64,000 nt of DNA from JAVKDP01 sp040222185 (GCA_040222185.1 JAVKDP010000088.1:1-64000); one strand, 5' to 3'. Counted from the first letter of the stretch, positions 16,467-25,816 are shown. The notes: generated from the sequence alone by a model not told the origin. Numbers and translations: made by a program.

Positions 16467-18821
16467 TTAGTTTTTGTTTGCTAGATAAGTGAAGAATCGT
16501 TGTCTAAAAGCTTCATTTTCTTCATCGGTATGAAGAATGAAGTAGTAGCCTATATATCGTTCTAACTGAAGGCTCTGTAATAAATAATTGTATATGGCAG
16601 TAGCGTTAGACTGTTGAGCTGTTAAGTAATTTTCCTGGGCATCAATTAGCTGGTTCCAATTCACAGCACCTGTTGAGTAGGCTTCCTGAGTAAGTTCAAG
16701 GCTTTCTTTGGCTGCTTCTTCTGAAACCTTTGAAAGCTCTATGTTTGCAATTTGGTTTATCAGTTCAAGTATTGTGGTATTAACGTTTCTTTCAATGTTC
16801 AACGCAAGGTTTTCTTTGTTGAGCATAAGTTGATCTTTCTGAATGAGAGCCGTCTGCTTGTTAATATTTCGTTGATTTCGCTGGAAGAGAGGCACTGAAA
16901 TATTTAGTCCTACACTATAATTCGTAGTTGGTAAGTCATTAAAGCCAATGGGGACAGTTGATCCGGCACCACTTTTTGAGATATTAGTATTGTACTGGCC
17001 TTGTAGAGCAAGAGTTGGTAAAAAGCGACCGTTTGTAGCAAGTTTCATGCTTCGGTTAACCGCACTAAGGTTAAAATCTAAAGATTGTAATTCGGGGGCA
17101 TTTACTTTGGCCTCATTCACTATAAAAGCTATAAAAGGTTCTCTAAGTGTAGGGCTATCTAAAAACTCTCTGAATTGATCATACTGGTATCTTTCAAAGA
17201 TACCTTTTCCTAGTTCAGCATCTTCAACGTCAATCTTTCTGTTAATCGGCTGATTAAGGAGTTGATTTAATCCATAGAAACTTTGCTCAAGTAAGTTAAC
17301 TGCTTCAACCAGAGTTTGAGTATTGCCAGCTAACTGGCTGGTAAATTGAAGAATATCGGATTTGCCAGTTTGCCCAGATTCAAAGTTCTGCTGGGCTAGT
17401 TGAAGACTTCTTTTTGTTACTCCAAGATTCCTGGAACTGATCTGAAGATTAGCTTTAAGAAGCAAGATATTGAAATATGCATTAGCACCATCAAAAATGA
17501 TATCTAACTGGCTGGAATCATACAGTTTTTTCTGGGCTTCAAGTAAGTCATTTTGGATGCCAATATTGGCAGTGGCATCGGGTGAAAAAATAGTTTGAGA
17601 GATCGTAAGGCTGGCATCTGTAGAAAATTCCGGGTTTTGCCCATTTGATATTTCAGCCAGTTTCGGGTCAATATATACTCCTGAAGCTGACGCAGTTAGG
17701 TCGGGCAGATAATTACTTTTTGCTGCTCTAACATCCTGGGTTATTAATTCCACCTCTTTCCGATCAGATTGCAGGTTGAGGTTTTCTCCAATTACTTCGA
17801 GCATCACTTCTCGCAGATCATATCTTTTTTCCGCAGTAACACGATTAAAGTCACCAACCAGGTTAGTTGTTGCAATTAAGCTGTACTTGATAGGAATACC
17901 AAGTTTTTCAGCAGTGCTATAATTGATGGTTAGATCAGTATTAATCTCCAGGAAAAAAGGGAGTTCAGATGCTTTTTCACCATTTACAATGGCTTCTACT
18001 GTTAGAGCAATTCTCCGGATAAAGAGGTCCAGATTTTCGGCAGCCTGGTTTGTAGCAAGCAGCCCCGTTAATACATCATCTGCATCCGTTGAGGTGAATG
18101 AAGGGATGCCTTTATCAATTAATATATTCGCTAGCTTGGCAATTTCTGTATCACTGAGCAAATAGCCCCCGGCCAGGTAAAGTGCATCTATATTGTCCAA
18201 TTGAATGGTTAGTTCATTCAGGCTTTGAAAAGGAATAAATGTATAGTCTAAGCCTAACTCTTTTGTTAATTCATCCAGGTATTGGCTTATTGGAAGGGTT
18301 TCACTAAGAGGCTTGTCTACAGCAATCCCAACATTTTTGAACTCATATAACTCTTCAAAAGTGGTAAGATCATTTCGGTAGGATTGCCCGGGAATAATAT
18401 ATACCAGGTTCTCTATTCCAGAAGAAGCCCTGGTTAAATCAACATCAATAAGATCACCAGGAGCATTGCCAAACAGGATAGTCGGTTTTGGATGAAACTC
18501 TTTTCCGGAAATAATAATATTGCTGATCGGTCCAAAAGCGATAATGATATCACTTGGCCCTTGAATAAGCTCCTGATAATTCGATTCAGTTTTCTCACGA
18601 TCAAAGTTATTCACCAGAACCAGATCATTTGAGAACTCTATTATAGCATCTTCACCAACTACAGCAAATATTTCCTCTTTAATAAGGGAAAAGATTTGTT
18701 CTGACTCAGGTGTTACTGTATCAAGGATAACGCCAATTCGAAAGGTCTTCTTCTCTTGAGCAGATATATGGCCAATGCCAAAGAGAATGATTATAAATGC
18801 TAATAAGACTCGTGATTTCAT
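16467..18821 (-). CDS. Solute-binding domain fused to TolC-type outer-membrane channel
   Basis: 784 residues against the usual 420-500 for TolC proteins. After a Sec signal (cleavage after about residue 21) residues ~25-322 look like the ABC substrate-binding family PF04392 (TrpX-like). FRIGVILDTVTPES starts the first Rossmann lobe, IDALYLAGGYLLSD and KGIPSFTSTDADD belong to the second, and TDLTINYSTAEKLGIP is the typical last segment. From ~331 on it is an OEP/TolC protein: VRAAKSNYLPDLTASASGVY, TISQTIFSPDA, long coiled coils (AQQNFESGQTGKSDILQF; ELTQEAYSTGAVNWNQL) and the second repeat ending near 770. It is the first gene of the efflux operon. A channel with its own periplasmic binding domain could sense or recruit substrate; that role is inference. 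Confidence 0.87.
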   Translation of the reverse strand: MKSRVLLAFIIILFGIGHISAQEKKTFRIGVILDTVTPESEQIFSLIKEEIFAVVGEDAIIEFSNDLVLVNNFDREKTESNYQELIQGPSDIIIAFGPISNIIISGKEFHPKPTILFGNAPGDLIDVDLTRASSGIENLVYIIPGQSYRNDLTTFEELYEFKNVGIAVDKPLSETLPISQYLDELTKELGLDYTFIPFQSLNELTIQLDNIDALYLAGGYLLSDTEIAKLANILIDKGIPSFTSTDADDVLTGLLATNQAAENLDLFIRRIALTVEAIVNGEKASELPFFLEINTDLTINYSTAEKLGIPIKYSLIATTNLVGDFNRVTAEKRYDLREVMLEVIGENLNLQSDRKEVELITQDVRAAKSNYLPDLTASASGVYIDPKLAEISNGQNPEFSTDASLTISQTIFSPDATANIGIQNDLLEAQKKLYDSSQLDIIFDGANAYFNILLLKANLQISSRNLGVTKRSLQLAQQNFESGQTGKSDILQFTSQLAGNTQTLVEAVNLLEQSFYGLNQLLNQPINRKIDVEDAELGKGIFERYQYDQFREFLDSPTLREPFIAFIVNEAKVNAPELQSLDFNLSAVNRSMKLATNGRFLPTLALQGQYNTNISKSGAGSTVPIGFNDLPTTNYSVGLNISVPLFQRNQRNINKQTALIQKDQLMLNKENLALNIERNVNTTILELINQIANIELSKVSEEAAKESLELTQEAYSTGAVNWNQLIDAQENYLTAQQSNATAIYNYLLQSLQLERYIGYYFILHTDEENEAFRQRFFTYLANKN

Positions 18822-19074
18822 AGAATCATTTGAATTTGATAATTAATTGGACAAGTTTTACCGTAGATATAAAGAGTTTGGTTACTTGCGTCGCAATGAT
18901 CGAAGTTTTTCTTTAGATCAAAAAAAAAATTGAACGGAATACACTATATATAGAATGAATGGACGCTATGTCCAAATGAAACCATTCATAAAGAAAAGAG
19001 GGTCGTTCGTTCAAAGAAATGAACGCTTCGTTAAATAAATGAGGTCATGAAAAGAAAATTTGAGAATATAGACC
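18822..19074. promoter_or_regulatory. Divergent control region of efflux operon and LytS/LytTR genes
   Basis: A 253-bp gap between two divergent transcription units. It holds three inverted repeats close to the lytS-like start. ATGAATGG (18955-18962) pairs with CCATTCAT (18982-18989), TGGAC/GTCCA lies at 18960-18974 with a 5-nt loop, and CGTTC/GAACG at 19008-19025 with an 8-nt spacer. TCGTT also recurs as direct copies near 19003 and 19028. LytTR regulators bind short direct repeats in front of genes next to them, so these are candidate sites. The repeats are seen; the binding is inferred. Confidence 0.5.
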
Positions 19075-20100
19075 ATGCAAAACAATGAAGAGCGACTTAT
19101 CAGACTATTTGGTACAGCTCCTATAGTCATATACAATCTGCTTTTTATCCTGATTGGGCTGGCAGTGTATTCTGATGAAGGGCTTTATGCAGCAACTCAT
19201 TTTATTTTTAAGGTATATATAACATGTATTGGTGTGATAATAATATATAAACGATTCATTCTTAATAATCTCATACTATCGGACCAGCCGCTTAGGAAAA
19301 AATACGTAATACAACTGGTGATACTAGTTATGAGCGGTTTTTTAGTCTCCATTATTCTGGGTGTTTATATCACGCCTCGGGAAGGTATGCCACCACTTCC
19401 GATAGCTATACTTATTTGGGTTGCTTTTACAATAATCGGAATACTGCTAATCTCCAGTTCAGCGTATACAAAGCATTATTTTGAACAAAAAATCATTTCA
19501 GTCAGAACAGAGGCCGAAAAAGTACAGGCAGAGCTGGATTTATTAAAAAGCCAGATTAACCCTCACTTTTTATTTAACACTTTGAATAACATCTATGGGC
19601 TTGTTCATATGAACGATAAAAGAGCTCCGGAGATGATTTCTAAACTTTCCAGCATCTTGAGATACCTTTTATATGATTGTGGAGAGTCGAGGGTAAATCT
19701 GAGAAAGGAAAAAGAACTGATAGAGGATTATTTACAGCTTCAAGCCCTTAAGTCTAATAGCATAGCAGATAGGATCGATTTTTATGTAGATGGGATATTA
19801 GATCAACATGTTATTATGCCTATGCTATTAATAAATTTTGTAGAAAATAGCTTTAAGCATAGTGATATTGATGTAAATGAAAAGGGTTGGGTAAACATTA
19901 GCCTGGAAGTGACAGACAATCAACTTCATTTCAAGACCAGGAATACTATAAAGAAAGAGTTGCAGAATAAGAATGGCTTTGGGATAGGCCTCTCTAATAC
20001 TAAAAAAATGCTCGAGGCAGACTATAAAGACAGGCATAGTTTAGAAACCTCTACGAATAAGGATAATTTTGAAGTAGACTTAAAATTGGAGCTGATATGA
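19075..20100 (+). CDS. LytS/YehU-type sensor histidine kinase
   Basis: 341 residues: four predicted TM helices at about 14-31, 43-61, 79-97 and 108-130, a short coiled coil (AEKVQAELDLLKSQ) and a His_kinase (PF06580) module with INPHFLFNTLNNIYGL, phospho-acceptor His164. The ATPase part has LINFVENSFKHS and GFGIGLSNTKKML. There is no extracellular sensor domain, so the membrane bundle itself probably senses. Its stop overlaps the start of the LytTR regulator by 4 nt, and the pair is divergent from the RND operon, its likely target. Confidence 0.92.
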   Translation: MQNNEERLIRLFGTAPIVIYNLLFILIGLAVYSDEGLYAATHFIFKVYITCIGVIIIYKRFILNNLILSDQPLRKKYVIQLVILVMSGFLVSIILGVYITPREGMPPLPIAILIWVAFTIIGILLISSSAYTKHYFEQKIISVRTEAEKVQAELDLLKSQINPHFLFNTLNNIYGLVHMNDKRAPEMISKLSSILRYLLYDCGESRVNLRKEKELIEDYLQLQALKSNSIADRIDFYVDGILDQHVIMPMLLINFVENSFKHSDIDVNEKGWVNISLEVTDNQLHFKTRNTIKKELQNKNGFGIGLSNTKKMLEADYKDRHSLETSTNKDNFEVDLKLELI

Positions 20101-20846
20101 TACTGAAGTGCTTAATTGTAGATGATGAAATGATCGCAAGAGAACTTTTATCAGACTATGTATCAAAAATTCCTGAATTGGAATTAGTGACCACTTGTTC
20201 TACAGCTCTGGAAGCAATGCCTTATTTAAGGCAGCAGCAAGTAGATTTACTTTTTCTTGATATTGAAATGCCTGAAATATCAGGAATAGATTTTTTAAAA
20301 AGTTTGAATACCACAAACACCAAAGTAATTCTAACGACAGCGTATTCAGAGTATGCTATTCAGAGTTACGAATTTGGGGTGGCGGATTACTTACTAAAAC
20401 CAATTGAGTTTAACAGGTTTTATAAATCTGTAACTCGGGTATTGGCACTATCAAACAATAAAGCTCCTGTTAGTACAATTGATACTCCGCAAAAAGTAGT
20501 GAAAGCAGAAGACACAGAGGATTTTATTTTCGTAAAGTCAGATTCTAAGGTGGTAAAAATAGACTATTCAGACATTCTTTATATAACCAGCAAGGGAGCT
20601 TATGTGCAGATTATTACCAAATCCGGGAAAAAGGTTATGACCCTTCAGTCTATGAATCGATTGGAAGAAATTTTACCAGCAAATTTATTCTTTCGTGTTC
20701 ACAGGTCTCACATCATTAACATTACATTTGTACGGGCAATTGAAGGAAACACGCTAAGGATGGAAGGGGATATGAGTATTAGTATAAGTAAGAGCAAAAG
20801 AGAAGATTTTATCCATCAAATCGATAAGAATAATATGTTGAAATAA
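20097..20846 (+). CDS. LytTR-family response regulator
   Basis: 249 residues. The receiver domain (1-120) has VDDE (8-11), phospho-acceptor Asp55 in FLDIEMPEISGIDFL, and LKPIEF with the invariant Lys. A ~30-residue linker leads to a LytTR DNA-binding domain at about 140-245 (DFIFVKSDSKVVKIDYSDIL, then FFRVHRSHIINITFV). It should bind DNA as a dimer after phosphorylation by the kinase encoded just upstream. The adjacent inverted and direct repeats and the divergent efflux operon make it the probable local regulator. Confidence 0.93.
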   Translation: MILKCLIVDDEMIARELLSDYVSKIPELELVTTCSTALEAMPYLRQQQVDLLFLDIEMPEISGIDFLKSLNTTNTKVILTTAYSEYAIQSYEFGVADYLLKPIEFNRFYKSVTRVLALSNNKAPVSTIDTPQKVVKAEDTEDFIFVKSDSKVVKIDYSDILYITSKGAYVQIITKSGKKVMTLQSMNRLEEILPANLFFRVHRSHIINITFVRAIEGNTLRMEGDMSISISKSKREDFIHQIDKNNMLK

Positions 20847-20855
20847 AGGGCTAAA

Positions 20856-21011
20856 TCAGTCTTTAATTTCAAAAGAGTATTCAATAGTTGGATGTTCACC
20901 AGGTGCTGTAAGCCCATTCAAAAACTCGAAAGGAATGTCTTTATTCTTTAAGTCATTGAGGAGATCATAACAATCCGGGGTTAGGAATAAGACTTTCGGA
21001 GGACCGCCCAT
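20856..21011 (-). CDS. Small ORF (51 aa), 3' part of an interrupted reading frame
   Basis: From ATG at 21011 the frame encodes 51 residues starting MGGPPKVLFLTPDCYDLL and ending IEYSFEIKD, followed by TGA. The composition looks like genuine protein. The same frame continues upstream for 12 codons (IKKRKKRIQYKL) to an in-frame TGA at 21048-21050, beyond which it opens again as the 24-residue ORF 21048-21122. Both parts carry the wording LxLTPD. I do not recognise the family. It could be one gene with a nonsense mutation or two small peptides. Confidence 0.4.
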   Translation of the reverse strand: MGGPPKVLFLTPDCYDLLNDLKNKDIPFEFLNGLTAPGEHPTIEYSFEIKD

Positions 21012-21047
21012 GAGTTTGTATTGAATACGTTTTTTACGTTTCTTAAT

Positions 21048-21122
21048 TCACAAATCAATCCTCTCTAAACCATCCGGGGTTAAGTACAGTAGCGGCGCTT
21101 CAAAATCATTCTGATATAACAT
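21048..21122 (-). pseudogene. 24-codon ORF, probable 5' part of a broken small gene
   Basis: ATG at 21122 opens 24 codons (MLYQNDFEAPLLYLTPDG, then LERIDL) ending in TGA at 21048. A GAGAGG stretch lies just 5' of the ATG. The frame is the same as that of ORF 20856-21011, with only 12 sense codons between the TGA and the next ATG. LLYLTPD here and VLFLTPD there suggest an internal repeat or a duplicated motif. The ORF begins 21 bp from the divergent GH81 start, so its promoter would overlap that gene. Confidence 0.4.
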
Positions 21123-21143
21123 ACCTCTCTATAGGAGTTTACT

Positions 21144-24100
21144 ATGACTATGCATACTCAATACTATTCGAAATTTAGATTCACAGCCGTATTTACTGGG
21201 CTTCTATTTTTACTTACATCTTCGGCTACAGCACAAACGATTCAGGTTGGTAGTGGGAGTTATACAACTACATTATCAGAAGGCAGAAATGTACCATCAT
21301 TACAAAATGGTGAAGATGCAACACCTAGGTTTTCTTCAGAATTTAATCAGTTGGTTCAAACCAATGATTATTGGAGTAATTTGATTTATCCGTTCCTTGG
21401 CAGTAATCACATGAATCAAGTTCCTGCACATCCTCTTGCAATTGAATCATCAGATAATGGTTTTAAACTCGGTTATTTTAATACTAACTCTACCTTAGGT
21501 GAATTGTATGCTTTCACTTCTGCAAATACTATCCAAGTTGGAATTGCTGGAAGTACTTCTTCTATAACGTCAACCTATGCCTACGGTGATTGGACATTTT
21601 CCGCAGAAATGGATTACGGGGATGCTTCGCTGATTGCTACTACTGGTCATGGTTTACCTTATACATTCTTTGATATGTCGGGCGGTGACGTTGAAGTTAC
21701 ATCTGGCTCAACCTTTACATTGTGGCATAATGTGAATGAAGTAATTGGATTAACTATTGATGATGTCCACTATGCATTATTTGCACCCACTGGCTCAACA
21801 TGGTCTGGTACTGATACCCTTACTTCATCACTTAACGATAAAGGCTTTTTGTCAGTAGCTGTTCTACCTGATGCTACCACTGAAACGCTCGAGTTTTTTA
21901 GAAAACATGCTTACGCTCAAGTAACAAATAGCACCACTTCATGGAATTATGATGAATTAAGTGCAGATTTAACCAGCACATTCACTTATGAAACGGTATT
22001 AAGAGATTCCGCTGCTGGAAATTTAGATGAAACTTTAACGGCTCTTTATCGGCATCAATGGATCAATACTGCTGATGTTCTTACAAGTTATACTTACGTA
22101 TCCCCTCGTGGTGAAATGAAAGTATTTGAAGGTAATTCATTTTCTACAACTGCAAGATTTTCAGGGATACTTCCGTCACTTCCTGATGAAGGGAATTATG
22201 ATAGAATTCAATTACTCGAGCTTGTTCAACAGGTCGCAAGCGAAGAGCTCCCGGTTGATAACACCTACAATAATGGTAAACAAATGGGCCGTTTTATTGA
22301 GGTACTTCATATTGCAGATCAATTAGGTGCCATAAATGAACGAGATTATTTACTATCTGAATTAAAACGACGTCTTGAATCTTGGTTTACCGCAGGCGGT
22401 GAGCAAGAGTATTATTATAATGATACTTGGAATACCCTATTTGGATATCCGGGTAGTTTTGGTTCTTCTACCCAAATTAATGATCATCACTTTCATGCTG
22501 CTTATGCTATAAAGGCTGCCGCTACTATTGCTCAATATGATAGTGCTTGGGCTTCTCAAGATAATTGGGGAGGTATGGTAAACTTAATTATCCAAGATGC
22601 TAATAATTGGGATCGCGACAATGAGATGTTCCCTTTCTTAAGAAACTTTGATACTTATGCCGGTCATGCTTGGGCTTCCGGACATGGTGATTTTAATTTT
22701 AGTGGTGATGAACCGGGAAATAATCAGGAATCTAGTTCTGAATCAATGAATTTTGCATCGGCTACCATTTTATGGGGTGAACTTACTGGCCAGACTGAAA
22801 TTCGAGATATGGGAATCTTTCTGTATACAAATGAGAACGAAGCTATCGACCAATACTGGTTCGATGTTGATAATGAAGTATTCCCGGATGATTTCGCTCA
22901 CAACGCTGTTGGTATAGTTTGGAGTGATGCTGGCGCTTATAGTACATGGTTTGGTTCCGATCCTGAATTTATTCGTGGAATCAATTTTCTGCCAATTAAT
23001 GGTGGGTCATTATACTTAGCTAAAAACCCAGATTACATCATTGAAAATTACAACCAAATGGTTTCAGAATTAGGTAGCCAACCTACTCAATGGAAAGATA
23101 TTTTTTGGCAATATTTGTCGATGTCGGATGCTGATCTTGCTCTCTCCTATTACAATGCAGATCAGAGTTACACTCCATTTGATGGTGAAAGCAGAGCTCA
23201 TACCCTTCATTGGTTATATAACATGAAAGAAATGGGAGCATTTAATACAGATATAACAGCTGATGTGTCTACCTATGCTGCATTTGTTAATGAAACCAAC
23301 GATACTACCTACATAGCATTTAATGCTGAGCCTACGGAGAAAATAATCACTTTTTCTGATGGGTTTATGATGAGCGTACCAGCAAGAACTCTCAATTCAT
23401 ATAACACGGCTACTCCTGCCATTGCGATGGAGCCTGCTCCTGAGCCTGTTTATGATTCAGAATATGTGATATCTATTTTTAGTGATACTTATTCAAGTGA
23501 TGTAGAGGCTACTTTTAATATAGAAGATGGTCAATTAACTAAAACAAGTATTGAAGTTATTGATGGCAATAACCTACTTAAATATGAGAATCTAGACACT
23601 CAAACTACAGAGCTTGAATTTCCTATTAGCGTTTTTTCTAGAACAAATTTCCACGCTGATTTTTATAGTGCTGACACTACCACTATAAGTGTTTATTTAA
23701 TTAGTGAGGATTCAGAGGAAAAAAGTTATTCATTTAGTATCGACTCAAGTAGTTGGAGTAATATGACTGTTCCTCTTTCTGTCTTTTCGGATGTTGTAGA
23801 TTTGAATGCTATTAGCTCCATTAGAATTGAAGGAGAAAGCACTATTTATGTTGATAATATCTTCTTTAGCGGAGATACACCGGTTCCTTCTGGGCCTAAA
23901 ATGGAAGCTGATAAGCCTGATCTGGACGAAGTAAATGTGATTTCTATTTTTAGCGATTCTTATGAAAATTTAGAAGGCGTTAATTTAACTCCTGATTGGC
24001 AACAAAATACAATCGCTTCTATTATTTCAATTATGGCGAATGACGTATTGCTATACGAGAACTTTGACTACCAAGGCATTGAACTTGGTAGCAATGTGGA

Positions 24101-25178
24101 TGTCACAAACATGGAATGGTTCCATCTCGATTTTTGGACTGAAGATGCTACCAATTTAAAAGTGTATTTAATTAGCCCAGGCCCTGTTGAGACAGCATTC
24201 AACATTTCTATTAAGCAAAATAGCTGGGAAAGCATCGATATCCCTTTAGAAGAATTCACTGATGTTAATCTGAGCGAAGTCTTTCAAATTAAATTTGAAG
24301 GTGATGGAAACGTATACCTCGACAATTTATACTTTGGTAAAAAAGCAGATTTAACAGAAGCACCAATCCCTACTCATGATGCAAGTAAAGTAGTTTCCTT
24401 ATTTAGTGATACCTATGAGAATAATACCGTGGATACATGGTCAGCTACTTGGGATCAAGCAACGCACGAGGATATCATGATTAATGAGAATAACACGAAG
24501 TATTACTCAAATGTGAATTTCGCTGGTATTGAGTTTATCTCGAATCAAATTGATGCAACAAATCTTACTAATTTTAGGTTTGATTTTATAACTCTCGAAT
24601 CTACTGACGCCCCTGTTACTTTCAGTTTAAAGCTCGTTGATTTTGGAGCGAATGGCTTCTGGGATGGAGGTGCCACTGATGATGTGGAGGATGAATTATT
24701 CTTTGACGAAGAAAGTACGCCTGCTTTAGTTAGTAATGAATGGATAAGCTTTGATATACCGATTGATGATTTCGAAAAAATGGTGACTCGTGAGCATCTA
24801 TCTCAGCTTCTATTCTTAACCTCAGGTGGTCTCAAAGAGTTTTACATTGATAATGTGTACTTCTATGGAGATGCAATCATAAACAGTAATGATGATGAAA
24901 GCAGTGAAGTGCCTACAGAATTAAAGTTATCTCAAAACTATCCAAATCCATTTAACCCTAGCACAAATATTGAGTTTAGTTTACCAAAAGCTTCTAAGGT
25001 ATCTTTGATTATTTATAATTCATTAGGACAACAAGTATCTAAATTGTTAGATACTCGCTTAAACCCAGGTACTCACTCAATAACTTGGAATGCTAAATGG
25101 GCTCCAACAGGAGTTTATTTTTATCAACTTAAGACGGCTAATGCAACACTTACAAAACGTATGCTTTTGATTAAGTAG
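21144..25178 (+). CDS. Secreted GH81 endo-beta-1,3-glucanase with three C-terminal modules and T9SS tail
   Basis: 1344 residues; an AGGAG ribosome site sits ~7 nt before the ATG. Signal peptide to about Ala30. The GH81 catalytic region spans ~40-755: INDHHFHAAYAIKAAA with the general-acid Asp447, RNFDTYAGHAWASG, and NNQESSSES with catalytic Glu529/Glu533. Then come three related beta-sandwich modules at ~773-910, ~930-1066 and ~1081-1242, each starting V(I/V)S(I/L)FSD and ending in a (Y)IDN-(Y)F strand; similar modules sit in marine laminarinases and are probably glycan-binding. The last ~85 residues are a type IX sorting domain (SQNYPNPFNPSTNIEFSLP). It hydrolyses laminarin or other beta-1,3-glucans outside the cell. 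Codon use looks more AT-rich than flanking genes, a hint of transfer. Confidence 0.93.
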   Translation: MTMHTQYYSKFRFTAVFTGLLFLLTSSATAQTIQVGSGSYTTTLSEGRNVPSLQNGEDATPRFSSEFNQLVQTNDYWSNLIYPFLGSNHMNQVPAHPLAIESSDNGFKLGYFNTNSTLGELYAFTSANTIQVGIAGSTSSITSTYAYGDWTFSAEMDYGDASLIATTGHGLPYTFFDMSGGDVEVTSGSTFTLWHNVNEVIGLTIDDVHYALFAPTGSTWSGTDTLTSSLNDKGFLSVAVLPDATTETLEFFRKHAYAQVTNSTTSWNYDELSADLTSTFTYETVLRDSAAGNLDETLTALYRHQWINTADVLTSYTYVSPRGEMKVFEGNSFSTTARFSGILPSLPDEGNYDRIQLLELVQQVASEELPVDNTYNNGKQMGRFIEVLHIADQLGAINERDYLLSELKRRLESWFTAGGEQEYYYNDTWNTLFGYPGSFGSSTQINDHHFHAAYAIKAAATIAQYDSAWASQDNWGGMVNLIIQDANNWDRDNEMFPFLRNFDTYAGHAWASGHGDFNFSGDEPGNNQESSSESMNFASATILWGELTGQTEIRDMGIFLYTNENEAIDQYWFDVDNEVFPDDFAHNAVGIVWSDAGAYSTWFGSDPEFIRGINFLPINGGSLYLAKNPDYIIENYNQMVSELGSQPTQWKDIFWQYLSMSDADLALSYYNADQSYTPFDGESRAHTLHWLYNMKEMGAFNTDITADVSTYAAFVNETNDTTYIAFNAEPTEKIITFSDGFMMSVPARTLNSYNTATPAIAMEPAPEPVYDSEYVISIFSDTYSSDVEATFNIEDGQLTKTSIEVIDGNNLLKYENLDTQTTELEFPISVFSRTNFHADFYSADTTTISVYLISEDSEEKSYSFSIDSSSWSNMTVPLSVFSDVVDLNAISSIRIEGESTIYVDNIFFSGDTPVPSGPKMEADKPDLDEVNVISIFSDSYENLEGVNLTPDWQQNTIASIISIMANDVLLYENFDYQGIELGSNVDVTNMEWFHLDFWTEDATNLKVYLISPGPVETAFNISIKQNSWESIDIPLEEFTDVNLSEVFQIKFEGDGNVYLDNLYFGKKADLTEAPIPTHDASKVVSLFSDTYENNTVDTWSATWDQATHEDIMINENNTKYYSNVNFAGIEFISNQIDATNLTNFRFDFITLESTDAPVTFSLKLVDFGANGFWDGGATDDVEDELFFDEESTPALVSNEWISFDIPIDDFEKMVTREHLSQLLFLTSGGLKEFYIDNVYFYGDAIINSNDDESSEVPTELKLSQNYPNPFNPSTNIEFSLPKASKVSLIIYNSLGQQVSKLLDTRLNPGTHSITWNAKWAPTGVYFYQLKTANATLTKRMLLIK

Positions 25179-25202
25179 TTAGTGATGAATCGTTAATTAT
25201 AA

Positions 25203-25240
25203 AAAGCCCATCCAGGTTCCCGTGATGGGTTTTATTTAAA
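25203..25240 (+). terminator. Rho-independent terminator after the GH81 gene
   Basis: AAAGCCCATC (25203-25212) pairs with GATGGGTTTT (25224-25233), one G-T wobble, 11-nt loop, followed by TTT-rich sequence. It lies 25 bp past the stop and should end the laminarinase transcript. Confidence 0.75.
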
Positions 25241-25297
25241 ACATTATCTCAAAGGTTCTTGTAGATTAGTACTACATTAAAATATAAATGCTACTTC

Positions 25298-25816
25298 TCA
25301 CTCCTTGGCTAAATGTATACCACTAGGGCATCCACAAAATACAGCCTCCAAGCCCGTAAGCTTGATCCATAAAGTATCGCTTGCTTCACTTAATGAAACC
25401 TCTCTAATCCACTCAGTTCCAGCTTCATTTTCGTCTTGATATTTTGAAGTTAAAAGCTCTTCTAAAGGTAGAATTATAAATTCCCCGGTTAAAAGGGGTC
25501 GAACTTCATAGCTTTCAATAGTAGTAGAAATCATTTCGTTTTCTTCCAGGCTAAAACTGGCTTTTACCCAATTGGTATATCCAAGTTCATTGTTGTTTTC
25601 ATCAATGAATATTCTGCTTTGTACAAAGGTTCCGTCTTTATTGAAGTTTATTTCATAAGCATCTCTAAACTGGTCAGGAAAATCATAATAACTTGGGGTT
25701 ACCCATGTGCGGCTTGTCATTATCTCAATTAAGTACTCCTTGTCCTGTTCATTGTTAAATACAGAGCATGAAACGAGTGAAATACTTAGAAAAAGGAAAG
25801 CGAGTAAAGGTTTCAT
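25298..25816 (-). CDS. Small lipoprotein, paralogue of the upstream gene
   Basis: 172 residues; lipobox LVSC (Cys18) followed by SVFNNEQDKEYLIEIMTSRTW. The body is a single beta-rich domain (GTFVQSRIFIDENNNELGY, WVKASFSLEENEMI) similar in outline to lipocalin-like DUFs, ending in a CGCPSG motif. It is a clear tandem paralogue of 25821-26345, 4 bp away, sharing SVFNNEQ, TSRTW, NKDGT and ELLTS blocks. Function unknown. Confidence 0.75.
   Translation of the reverse strand: MKPLLAFLFLSISLVSCSVFNNEQDKEYLIEIMTSRTWVTPSYYDFPDQFRDAYEINFNKDGTFVQSRIFIDENNNELGYTNWVKASFSLEENEMISTTIESYEVRPLLTGEFIILPLEELLTSKYQDENEAGTEWIREVSLSEASDTLWIKLTGLEAVFCGCPSGIHLAKE

Noticed and set aside
21048..21050. TGA as a selenocysteine codon
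   Set aside because: No Cys-like context, no SECIS-like hairpin recognised after it, and the product matches no selenoprotein I know; a nonsense mutation is simpler.
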